A stretch of 64,000 nt of DNA, from the NCBI GenBank assembly GCA_934466455.1, contig CAKSLF010000011.1, forward strand, positions 1 to 64,000, written 5' to 3'. The notes below the pieces were generated by a model. That model saw nothing but the letters and a program-made list of their open reading frames with translations. It did not search any database and was not told the origin of the DNA. The position numbers and the translations under genes were made by a program. Shown here one piece after another: positions 40,758 through 49,290 of this stretch. Each line of letters starts with the position of its first letter. The stretch's first letter is position 1. This DNA comes from an uncultured Oscillospiraceae bacterium. GTDB taxonomy: Bacteria; Bacillota; Clostridia; Oscillospirales; Ruminococcaceae.

Positions 40758-41993
40758 ATGGAATACGGGCTTATCGGAAAAAAACTTGCTCACAGCTTTT
40801 CGCCGGAGCTTCATGCTCTTTTCGGCTGTGAGAAATATGAGCTTAGGGAGCTTTCCGAGGATGAACTTTCCGGATTTTTTGCCGCACGAAACTTTATCGG
40901 GATAAATGTAACCGCACCTTACAAGGAAACGGTGCTCAAATACCTTGATGAGCTGAGCCCGGAGGCAAAGGCTATCGGTGCGGTGAATACGGTAATCAAT
41001 AAGGGCGGAAGGCTTTTTGGGTATAATACGGATTTTTTCGGGCTTTGCGCCCTTATTGAGCACGCCGGAATAAGCCTTGAGCACAGGAATGTGCTCATTC
41101 TCGGAACCGGCGGAACAAGCAAAACCGCAGCCGCAGTCTGCGCCCGCTTTGGCGCAGGCTCCGTGCTCAAGGTGAGCAGAAGCCCGCAGGACGGCAAAAT
41201 TTCTTATGCGGAGGCGGAGAAAAAAGCCGATGCGGAGATAATAATCAACACAACTCCGTCGGGAATGTTCCCGAACAATGGAGAAATACCGATAGATATT
41301 TCCGCAATGCCCCGCCTTTGCGGGGTAATCGACGCAGTATATAATCCCCTGCAAACAGGACTTGTGCTCAAAGCAAAGGAAAGGGGTATTCCCGCAGAGG
41401 GCGGACTCTATATGCTTGTGGCACAGGCGGCAAGGGCGGAGGAGCTTTTTTCGGAGAAAAGCATAACTGCGGCGGAAATCGACCGTGCGTACAAAGCCCT
41501 TATGCAAAGAAAACAAAATATCGTGCTCATAGGAATGCCCTCGGCAGGCAAAAGCACCGTAGGCAGGGCAGCAGCCGAAAAACTCGGAAGAAGCTTTTTT
41601 GACAGCGATGAGCTTGCCGCCGCCCTTGCGGGTAAAAGCATAGCGGGGATTTTTGCACAGGGCGGCGAGGCGGCTTTCCGAAAGGCGGAAGCCGAGGCGG
41701 CGGAGCTTCTTGCAAAGCAGAGCGGAGCGGTAATTGCAACCGGCGGCGGCGCAGTGCTCTCGCCGAAAAATATGGAGCTTTTGCGCCAAAACGGCAGGAT
41801 TTATTATATAAACCGCTCCTTTTGCGAGCTTTCTGCCGGGGGCGGACGCCCCCTTTCCCAAACGCCGGAGCAGCTTTTGCGGCTTTTTGATGAGCGAAAG
41901 CCTCTTTATGAAAAATATTGCGACAGCGTTATAAGCTCCTGTGCTTCCGCAGAAGAAACCGCCGCCGCTCTTTTGGAGGATTTTTTGAAATGA
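40758..41993 (+). CDS. aroE: Fused shikimate dehydrogenase and shikimate kinase
   Basis: About 411 residues. AroE part, residues 1-248: YGLIGKKLAHSFSPELH, NVTAPYK (Lys56 catalytic), NTDFFG and the NADP loop LGTGGTSK. AroK part, 253-411: Walker A GMPSAGKST (259-267), FFDSDE and ATGGGAV. It converts 3-dehydroshikimate to shikimate and then to shikimate 3-phosphate on one chain. I chose ATG 40758, with GGTGGG six bases upstream; ATG 40752 overlapping the aroC stop is an alternative. Its own stop overlaps aroQ (ATGA). Confidence 0.93.
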   Translation: MEYGLIGKKLAHSFSPELHALFGCEKYELRELSEDELSGFFAARNFIGINVTAPYKETVLKYLDELSPEAKAIGAVNTVINKGGRLFGYNTDFFGLCALIEHAGISLEHRNVLILGTGGTSKTAAAVCARFGAGSVLKVSRSPQDGKISYAEAEKKADAEIIINTTPSGMFPNNGEIPIDISAMPRLCGVIDAVYNPLQTGLVLKAKERGIPAEGGLYMLVAQAARAEELFSEKSITAAEIDRAYKALMQRKQNIVLIGMPSAGKSTVGRAAAEKLGRSFFDSDELAAALAGKSIAGIFAQGGEAAFRKAEAEAAELLAKQSGAVIATGGGAVLSPKNMELLRQNGRIYYINRSFCELSAGGGRPLSQTPEQLLRLFDERKPLYEKYCDSVISSCASAEETAAALLEDFLK

Positions 41994-42439
41994 AGTTTCT
42001 TGTCATAAACGGTCCCAATATGAATATGCTCGGCATAAGAGAACCGGAGATTTACGGAAATACCACATATTCCGGGCTTTGCGCCGCTATTGCGGAAAAG
42101 GCGGCTTCCCTCGGTGCTTCTGCGGAGTTTTTTCAGAGCAACCACGAGGGTGCGATTGTTGACAAAATACAATCGGCTTACGGAGCGTTTGACGGAATAA
42201 TCATAAACGCCGCCGCTTATACCCATACAAGCGTCGCCATTCCGGATGCGATACGAAGCGTCGGAATCCCTGCGGCGGAGGTGCATATCTCCGACCCGGA
42301 TAAGCGTGAGGATTTCAGAAAAGTCAATTTTCTGCGCCCGGCTTGTGTAATAACCGTATCGGGAAAGGGCATTTTCGGATACGGGGAAGCAATGGGTAAG
42401 CTTGTGGAATTTATCGAGAAAAGGAAAACGGAAAAATGA
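41990..42439 (+). CDS. aroQ: 3-dehydroquinate dehydratase, type II
   Basis: 149 residues. LVINGPNMNMLGIREPEIYG at the N-terminus, FFQSNHEGAIVDKIQ, IIINAAAYTHTSVAIPDA and EVHISD are typical of the dodecameric type II enzyme. The ATG at 41990 is eight bases after GGAGG and overlaps the aroE-aroK stop. Confidence 0.97.
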   Translation: MKFLVINGPNMNMLGIREPEIYGNTTYSGLCAAIAEKAASLGASAEFFQSNHEGAIVDKIQSAYGAFDGIIINAAAYTHTSVAIPDAIRSVGIPAAEVHISDPDKREDFRKVNFLRPACVITVSGKGIFGYGEAMGKLVEFIEKRKTEK

Positions 42440-43647
42440 AGGTTACCGTAAAACCCGGCTTTGGAAAAGGAAAAGCGGCTGCGCCGCCTTCAAAGAGCAT
42501 GGCGCAAAGATATCTTATCTGTGCAGCCCTTTGCGAAGGAACAGCCGGAATCGAAAATATCGCTTTTTCCGATGATGTAAAGGCGGCTTTGCGCTGCGTA
42601 AAAGCCCTCGGCGCAGAGGTAAGAACGGAGAAAAACACCGCCTTTGTTACGGGAAAAATAAATCCGGAGGACGGCGCAGTCCTCGACTGCTCCTCCTCCG
42701 GGGCAACGCTGCGCTTTCTTATTCCTGTTGCGCTGCTTTTTAACAGGGAAATAATTTTTACCGGAACGCAGCAGCTTTTCTCCCGTCCGCTTGGCGTTTA
42801 CAAAAAAATCTGTGCGGATTGCAAAGCGGATTTTGAGTTGGGAGAAGGCAGCTTGAAAATCAAGGGCAGGCTGCGCCCCGGAAGATATGAAATTCCCGGC
42901 GATGTTTCAAGCCAGTTTGTAAGCGGGCTGCTTTTTGCTCTTCCGCTGCTTGAAAAGCCGTCGGAAATCGTGTTAAAAACCCCGGCACAGAGTAAAAGCT
43001 ATATTGATATGACCCTTTCCGCCTTGCACAGATTCGGAATTTCCGCCGGTTGGTCGGGAGAAAACAAAATCGCCGTGCCGGGTATGCAAAAATACAGCGT
43101 TACAGATGCAGCCGTGCCGGGGGATTATTCAAATGCGGCATTTTTTGCCGCCTTGAACAGCCTTGGCTCGGAGATAGAGATAACGGGGCTTGACCCTTTG
43201 GATTTGCAGGGGGACAGGGCATATGAAAAATACCTTCCGCTGCTTTGTTCCGGTTGTCCGCAAATAGATATTTCCGATTGTCCGGATTTGGCACCCGTGC
43301 TTTTTGCCGTCGCCGCCGCAAAAAACGGCGGAGTATTTACCGGAACACGCCGCCTTGCGCTAAAGGAATGCGACAGAGCCGAAGCAATGAAAGCGGAGCT
43401 TTCGAAATTCGGAGCGGAAATCAAAATCGGCGAAAATTCGGTAACCGTTCCGGGCGGTGCGCTCCGCCCGCCGAAGGAGGAGCTTTTTGGCTGGAATGAC
43501 CACCGTATCGTAATGGCTCTTGCGGTGCTTTGCACACTTACGGGCGGAAAAATAGCCGGGGCGGAAGCCGTGGCAAAGAGCTTCCCCGATTTTTTTGAAA
43601 GAATGTCGGAGCTTGGCTTTAACATAGAAAGCGGTGAAGAATTGTGA
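42436..43647 (+). CDS. aroA: 3-phosphoshikimate 1-carboxyvinyltransferase (EPSP synthase)
   Basis: 403 residues, slightly short for the family. PPSKSMAQRYLICAAL, CSSSGATLRFLIP, GDVSSQFVSGLLFALP, DYSNAAFF and NDHRIVMALAVL are the expected motifs. The N-terminal loop equivalent to the class I LFLGNAGTA motif is CSSSGATLR, seen in class II-like enzymes. It overlaps aroQ by four bases. Confidence 0.96.
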   Translation: MKVTVKPGFGKGKAAAPPSKSMAQRYLICAALCEGTAGIENIAFSDDVKAALRCVKALGAEVRTEKNTAFVTGKINPEDGAVLDCSSSGATLRFLIPVALLFNREIIFTGTQQLFSRPLGVYKKICADCKADFELGEGSLKIKGRLRPGRYEIPGDVSSQFVSGLLFALPLLEKPSEIVLKTPAQSKSYIDMTLSALHRFGISAGWSGENKIAVPGMQKYSVTDAAVPGDYSNAAFFAALNSLGSEIEITGLDPLDLQGDRAYEKYLPLLCSGCPQIDISDCPDLAPVLFAVAAAKNGGVFTGTRRLALKECDRAEAMKAELSKFGAEIKIGENSVTVPGGALRPPKEELFGWNDHRIVMALAVLCTLTGGKIAGAEAVAKSFPDFFERMSELGFNIESGEEL

Positions 43648-44669
43648 ATATGGACTTTATAAGAAAGCTTCCGATACCGTTGGAGCTTAAAACGGAAATG
43701 CCCCTCGGCGCAGAGGCTGCAAAAATAAAGGCGGAGCGGGACCTTGAGCTGCGGAGCATTTTTTGCGGGGATTCGGAAAAATTTCTTCTGATAATCGGGC
43801 CGTGCTCTGCGGATAGGGAAGAACCGGTTTTGGAATATCTTCGCCGTCTGCGCCGGGTCGCCGATGAGGTAAAGGAAAAAATCTTCGTATTGCCAAGACT
43901 TTATACCTGCAAGCCCCGCTCCTCCGGAAACGGATATATGGGCTTTATGCACCAGCCCGACCCGGAGGGCGCACCGGATATTTTTCGGGGCGTTGCGGCG
44001 GTTAGGGAGTTCCATCTGCGGGCAATTTCGGAAACGGGATTTTCCTGCGCCGATGAGCTGCTGTATCCCGAGAATCACCGCTATTTTTCCGACCTCTTGA
44101 GCTATGTTGCGGTGGGAGCTCGCTCCGTGGAGGACCAGCAGCACCGCCTTACCGCAAGCGGGCTTAATATCCCGGTGGGAATGAAAAACCCAACCGGTGG
44201 CGATATTTCCGCAATGCTTAATGCGGTGCGCTCGGCACAAAGCCCCCATAGATTTATTTACCGAGGCTGGGAGGTGGAGAGCAGCGGAAACCCTCTTGCC
44301 CACTGCGTTTTGCGGGGATATACGGATAGGGAGGGCGGCTATTGCTCAAATTGCCGCTATGAGGATCTGCTCAAAACCGCCGAGCTGTATGAGCAAAGCG
44401 GGCTTAAAAACCCCGCAGTTATCGTTGATACAAACCACGCAAATTCCGGCAAAAACTATCTGCTCCAACCGAAAATTGCCCTCGATGTGCTAAAAAGCCG
44501 CTGCGACCCGGTGCTCAAAAATCTCATCAAGGGGCTTATGATAGAAAGCTATCTTGCTGACGGTGCTCAGGGGGAGGACGGCAGTGTTCTCGGCTGCTCG
44601 ATAACCGACCCCTGCCTCGGTTGGGAAAAAACAGAGAGGCTGATTTATGATATTGCGGATAGACTTTGA
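43644..44669 (+). CDS. DAHP synthase (AroFGH type)
   Basis: 341 residues. FLLIIGPCSADREEPVLEYLRR, LYTCKPRSSGNGYMGFMHQPDP, GARSVEDQQHRLTASGLNIPVGMKNPTGG and DTNHANSGK are class I-alpha signatures. It catalyses the first step of the pathway (PEP plus erythrose-4-phosphate) and is normally feedback-inhibited. It is the last pathway gene here and starts with GTG overlapping the aroA stop. Confidence 0.95.
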   Translation: MNMDFIRKLPIPLELKTEMPLGAEAAKIKAERDLELRSIFCGDSEKFLLIIGPCSADREEPVLEYLRRLRRVADEVKEKIFVLPRLYTCKPRSSGNGYMGFMHQPDPEGAPDIFRGVAAVREFHLRAISETGFSCADELLYPENHRYFSDLLSYVAVGARSVEDQQHRLTASGLNIPVGMKNPTGGDISAMLNAVRSAQSPHRFIYRGWEVESSGNPLAHCVLRGYTDREGGYCSNCRYEDLLKTAELYEQSGLKNPAVIVDTNHANSGKNYLLQPKIALDVLKSRCDPVLKNLIKGLMIESYLADGAQGEDGSVLGCSITDPCLGWEKTERLIYDIADRL

Positions 44670-44699
44670 ACAAAAAATCAGCGGAGAGAAGCTTTGATT

Positions 44700-44900
44700 A
44701 TGAATTTGTTTGATGAATTTCCAAGCCTGTCCGACGACAAAATAATTATCGGAAAAATGTCGGAAAACGATGTCGGCTCTTTGGAAGAAATAACGGAGAA
44801 CGCAAATGTGTACCGCTATATTCCGCCGTTTCTTTACAGAAAAAGCAGAGGAAACCTTCTTGCGGCAGTCCGTAATTGCGGAGAAAGAGATTTTATATAA
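44700..44900 (+). pseudogene. Truncated N-terminus of a GNAT acetyltransferase
   Basis: 66 residues resembling the start of RimJ-like acetyltransferases (DEFPSL, IIIGKMSENDVGSLEEITEN, VYRYIPPFLYRKSRGNLLAAV). The open frame stops right where the acetyl-CoA-binding core should begin, and nothing downstream continues it. Probably a remnant. It follows the shikimate operon with a GGAGAG site. Confidence 0.6.
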
Positions 44901-44933
44901 ATATAATTAAATCCAAAGCGGAGGACTTGCATT

Positions 44934-45116
44934 ATGGAAAAATTTATCGTAACGCCTAAGGAAGATAAATCCGTTACAATGACAATACGCATAGACAAAG
45001 ACCTGCAGGAGGGGTACAGCAATTTGGCGGCAAAAACAAACCGTTCCAGAAACGAGCTTATCGGTATGGCTTTGCGATATGCGCTTGAGCATATGGAGCT
45101 AAAGGACGAAGATTAA
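44934..45116 (+). CDS. Ribbon-helix-helix (CopG/Arc-type) small protein
   Basis: 60 residues. VTMTIRIDKDLQEGYSNLA is the strand and first helix, NRSRNELIGMALRYALEHM the second helix. GGAGG precedes the ATG. It shares the SRNE core with the protein at 31324-31503. It might regulate the shikimate operon or the truncated gene upstream; this is only suggested by position. Confidence 0.75.
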   Translation: MEKFIVTPKEDKSVTMTIRIDKDLQEGYSNLAAKTNRSRNELIGMALRYALEHMELKDED

Positions 45117-45152
45117 AAAAACAGCCCCGGTATTTGCCGGGGCTGTTTTTTG
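45117..45152 (+). terminator. Intrinsic terminator after the RHH gene
   Basis: AACAGCCCCGG-TATTTG-CCGGGGCTGTT followed by TTTT. Confidence 0.92.
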
Positions 45153-45391
45153 TCGAATAAGGGCTTTTTTGCGTTAAAGAAACACAAGGAACCGTGGATA
45201 GAAATGCAAACAGACAGCACCCCGCATAGGTAAAAATCAGCCTGTATCCGAAAAAAGCGGATGTGAATATATGAAAAAAATAAAATCCAATAATTAGGAG
45301 AAAAAGATTGCGGAAAACATAGCTTTTCCCCTTACTTATTATTATATGGGTAAAAAATTATAAAAAAATAGCGTCAAACCCCAAAAAAGGG
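45153..45391. other. Intergenic region upstream of rpoB, nothing recognised
   Basis: AT-rich, with stops in all frames and no convincing ribosome binding site. No RNA family recognised. Confidence 0.5.
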
Positions 45392-45420
45392 TTGACACCG
45401 CTTGACAATTGCACTATACT
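45392..45420 (+). promoter_or_regulatory. Promoter of rpoBC
   Basis: TTGACA (45392-45397), 17 bp, TATACT (45415-45420). A second TTGACA (45402-45407) overlaps. It leaves a leader of about 120 nt before rpoB. Confidence 0.85.
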
Positions 45421-45549
45421 TATAGAATGTACCAGAATGGACACTTGTGCCGTTTCTTACCGATAGTATAACACACTTTTCTAAGAAATGCAAGTGTTTC
45501 GGGTTAAAAAATCAAACGATGTAAATACGGATGAATGGAGTGAGCTAAT

Positions 45550-48500
45550 TTGGTAAATGTAAAACCTGTCCAGCTCGGCAAAAATGTCCGCATGAGTTTT
45601 TCCAAAATCAACGAGGTTCTTGATATGCCGAACCTTATTGAGGTACAGAAGGACTCGTATAAATGGTTCCTTGAGGAAGGATTGAGGGAAGTTTTCCGTG
45701 ATGTTTCGGCGATTACGGATTATTCCGGAAACCTTGTTTTGGACTTCATTGATTATCATATCGAAGATAAGCCCAAATATACAATCGAGGAATGCAAAGA
45801 GCGGGATGTAACTTATGCTGCGCCTCTTCGTGTAAGAGCACGCCTTCAGAATAAGGAAACCGGCGAGATTAAAGAGCAGGATATTTTTATGGGAGATTTC
45901 CCGATAATGACTCCCTCCGGCACTTTTGTAATAAACGGTGCGGAGCGTGTTATTGTATCCCAGCTTGTTCGTTCCCCCGGCGTATACTACGCTATGAACT
46001 ATGACAAGACCGGTAAAAAGCTTTTCGCCAGCACGATTATACCGAACCGCGGCGCATGGCTTGAATATGAAAGCGACCTTAACGATGTTTTCGGCGTAAG
46101 AATCGATAAAAACCGCAAGCTGCCCGTTACCACCTTTATAAGAGCACTCGGTCTTGGCACCGACGAGCAGATTATCGATTATTTCGGCGAAGAGCCTATG
46201 ATGCTTGCCACCATCGAAAAGGATAATACAAAATCAAGAGAGGAAGCTCTGCTTGAGGTTTACCGCAAGCTCCGTCCGGGCGAGCCGCCCACGCTTGAAA
46301 CAAGCGAGCAGCACCTTAACAACCTCTTTTTCGACGCAAAGAGATACGACATCTCCAGAGTCGGCAGATACAAATACAACAAAAAGCTTGCTCTTGAGAG
46401 AAGAATAGCGGGTCTTACCCTTGCGGAGCCGGTTGCGGATCCCCTTACCGGCGAGGTTCTCTTTGATGCGGGCGTAACCCTTACCAGAGCGGACGCCGCC
46501 CTTATGGATAAAAAAGGCGTGCGTGAGGTAAAGATCGATGTTGACGGCAGAGCCGTCAAGGTCATCTCCAACAACATGGTCGATGCCGAGGATTATGTTG
46601 ATCTTTCCAAGGAAGAGCTTGAAAAGCTCTTCATCAATGAAAAAGTCCGTTTTTCCGTTATCACCGACATTGCCGAAAAAGCCGGCGACGACAAAGAGCT
46701 TCTTGTTTCTCTTATTAAAGAGAATGTTGACGAGCTCATTCCCAAACACATCATCGTTGACGATATATATTCTTCCATTAACTATATGTGCAACCTTTAC
46801 TGGGGTATCGGAAGCACCGACGACATAGACCACCTTGGAAACCGCCGCATAAGATGCGTTGGCGAGCTGCTTCAAAACCAGTTCCGCATCGGTTTTTCCA
46901 GAGTGGAAAGGGTTATCCGCGAGCGCATGACCATTCAGGCGCAGGATACCGAGGCAATTACTCCTCAGGGCCTTGTAAACATCCGCCCGGTTGTTGCCGC
47001 AATCAAGGAATTTTTCGGTTCTTCCCCGCTTTCTCAGTTTATGGACCAGACAAACCCTCTTGCGGAGCTTACTCATAAACGCCGCCTTTCCGCACTTGGT
47101 CCCGGCGGTCTTTCCCGTGACCGTGCAGGATTTGAGGTTCGAGATGTTCATTACAGCCACTATGGCCGTATGTGCCCGATTGAAACCCCCGAAGGTCCTA
47201 ACATCGGACTTATCTCCTATCTTGCAACCTATGCAAAAATCAACAAATACGGATTTGTTGAGGCACCCTTCCGCAAGGTCGATAAGGAAACCGGCGTTGT
47301 TCTTGACGAAGTTGAGTACATGACAGCCGATACCGAGGATGATTATATCGTTGCACAGGCAAACACCCCTCTTGATGAGAACAACCACTTTGCCGTTCCG
47401 AAGGTAACCTGCCGTTACAAGGACGAATTTATCGAGGTTGACGCCGCAAAGGTCGACTACATGGATGTTTCTCCTAAGATGGTTGTTTCCGTTGCAACCG
47501 CAATGATTCCTTTCCTCGAAAACGACGACGCAAACCGTGCTCTTATGGGCTCCAACATGCAAAGACAGGCTGTTCCGCTGCTCAAGACCGAAAGACCCTA
47601 TGTCGGCACCGGTATGGAGTACAAAGCAGCCGTCGACTCCGGCGTAACCGTTCTTGCGGAGCACGCAGGAACCGTTGTTAAGGTTGACGCCGCAAGAATC
47701 GTCATAAGACGGGACGACAACGGCGAAAACGAAGAATATAAGATTATCAAGTTCCTCCGCTCCAACCAGGGCACCTGCATTAACCAAAGACCTATCGTCG
47801 CAAAAGGCGAGCATGTTGAAAAAGGTCAGGTTATCTGCGACGGTCCCGCAACAAGCGAGGGCGAAATCTCCCTCGGTAAGAATATGCTTATCGGATTTAT
47901 GACCTGGGAGGGTTATAACTACGAGGACGCCGTTCTTATCAACGAAAAGCTTGTTAAAGAGGATACCTTTACCTCCGTTCATATCGAAGAATATGAGCTT
48001 GAATCCCGCGATACAAAGCTCGGTCCGGAGGAAATAACCCGTGATATTCCCAATGTCGGCGACGATGCTCTCCGTGAGCTTGACGAGAGAGGCATAATCC
48101 GCATAGGCGCAGAGGTTCGTGCCGGAGATATACTTGTAGGTAAGGTAACTCCTAAGGGTGAAACCGAGCTTACCGCAGAGGAAAGACTTCTCCGTGCAAT
48201 CTTCGGAGAAAAAGCAAGAGAGGTTCGTGATACTTCTCTTCGTGTTCCCCACGGCGAATACGGAATTATCGTTGATGTTCAGGTATTTACCAGAGAAAAC
48301 TGCGACGAGCTTGCGCCCGGAGTAAACCAGGTCGTCCGCTGCTATATCGCACAGAAGAGAAAGCTTTCCGTCGGCGATAAGATGGCAGGACGCCACGGCA
48401 ACAAGGGCGTTGTTTCAAGAATACTTCCTCAGGAAGATATGCCGTTCCTGCCGGACGGTCGTCCTTTGGATATTCTTCTTAACCCCCTCGGCGTTCCTTC

Positions 48501-49272
48501 CCGTATGAACATCGGTCAGGTGCTTGAGGTTCACCTCGGAAGAGCCGCAGCAGAGCTTGGCTGGCATGTTATGACCCCTGTATTCGACGGTGCTCATGAG
48601 GCGGATATCCGTGAGCTGCTTACTCAGGCGGGTCTTGACGAAAGCGGAAAGGTCCAGCTCCGTGACGGACGCACCGGTGAGCTTTTCGATAACCCCGTAA
48701 CCGTAGGTTATATGTATTACCTCAAGCTCCACCACCTTGTTGATGATAAGATTCACGCCCGTTCCACCGGTCCGTACAGCCTTGTTACTCAGCAGCCCTT
48801 GGGCGGTAAAGCTCAGTTCGGCGGTCAGAGATTCGGCGAGATGGAGGTTTGGGCTCTTGAAGCATACGGCGCAGCCTATACTCTTCAGGAGATCCTTACC
48901 GTCAAATCCGATGATGTCGTCGGTCGTGTAAAGACCTTTGAATCCATTGTTAAGGGTCAGAATGTACCGCCGGCAGGTATTCCGGAATCCTTTAAGGTTC
49001 TTATTAAAGAGCTTCAGTCCCTTGGTCTTGATATCAAGGTGCTTGACAAAAACAATGAAGAAATCGACCTTAAGCAGAACTTCGACGATGAAGACGCAGG
49101 GCTTATTCCCGGCGACGCAGACCTCGAATATGCGGAAGACAATATTGCCGATGAGGGCGATTTTGACGGATACCAGATTAAAGACGCAGACGATGAAGAG
49201 AACGATGGAATGTCCGATCTTTTCAACGATATGTCTTTTGACTTCGGTTCCGATAACGACGACGAAATGTAA
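45550..49272 (+). CDS. rpoB: DNA-directed RNA polymerase beta subunit
   Basis: 1240 residues. The rifampicin-region FFGSSPLSQFMDQTNPLAELTHKRRLSALGPGGLSRDRAGFEVRDVH (key residues SQFMDQ, HKRRLSALGPGG) is intact, and the C-terminal GGQRFGEMEVWALEAYGAA is present. At the rifampicin positions usually mutated I see the sensitive residues (D in FMDQ, H in THKRR, S in RLSAL). It starts with TTG after GGAGTG. It ends in a long acidic tail. Confidence 0.97.
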   Translation: MVNVKPVQLGKNVRMSFSKINEVLDMPNLIEVQKDSYKWFLEEGLREVFRDVSAITDYSGNLVLDFIDYHIEDKPKYTIEECKERDVTYAAPLRVRARLQNKETGEIKEQDIFMGDFPIMTPSGTFVINGAERVIVSQLVRSPGVYYAMNYDKTGKKLFASTIIPNRGAWLEYESDLNDVFGVRIDKNRKLPVTTFIRALGLGTDEQIIDYFGEEPMMLATIEKDNTKSREEALLEVYRKLRPGEPPTLETSEQHLNNLFFDAKRYDISRVGRYKYNKKLALERRIAGLTLAEPVADPLTGEVLFDAGVTLTRADAALMDKKGVREVKIDVDGRAVKVISNNMVDAEDYVDLSKEELEKLFINEKVRFSVITDIAEKAGDDKELLVSLIKENVDELIPKHIIVDDIYSSINYMCNLYWGIGSTDDIDHLGNRRIRCVGELLQNQFRIGFSRVERVIRERMTIQAQDTEAITPQGLVNIRPVVAAIKEFFGSSPLSQFMDQTNPLAELTHKRRLSALGPGGLSRDRAGFEVRDVHYSHYGRMCPIETPEGPNIGLISYLATYAKINKYGFVEAPFRKVDKETGVVLDEVEYMTADTEDDYIVAQANTPLDENNHFAVPKVTCRYKDEFIEVDAAKVDYMDVSPKMVVSVATAMIPFLENDDANRALMGSNMQRQAVPLLKTERPYVGTGMEYKAAVDSGVTVLAEHAGTVVKVDAARIVIRRDDNGENEEYKIIKFLRSNQGTCINQRPIVAKGEHVEKGQVICDGPATSEGEISLGKNMLIGFMTWEGYNYEDAVLINEKLVKEDTFTSVHIEEYELESRDTKLGPEEITRDIPNVGDDALRELDERGIIRIGAEVRAGDILVGKVTPKGETELTAEERLLRAIFGEKAREVRDTSLRVPHGEYGIIVDVQVFTRENCDELAPGVNQVVRCYIAQKRKLSVGDKMAGRHGNKGVVSRILPQEDMPFLPDGRPLDILLNPLGVPSRMNIGQVLEVHLGRAAAELGWHVMTPVFDGAHEADIRELLTQAGLDESGKVQLRDGRTGELFDNPVTVGYMYYLKLHHLVDDKIHARSTGPYSLVTQQPLGGKAQFGGQRFGEMEVWALEAYGAAYTLQEILTVKSDDVVGRVKTFESIVKGQNVPPAGIPESFKVLIKELQSLGLDIKVLDKNNEEIDLKQNFDDEDAGLIPGDADLEYAEDNIADEGDFDGYQIKDADDEENDGMSDLFNDMSFDFGSDNDDEM

Positions 49273-49290
49273 TGGGGAGGGCTGCAAATA

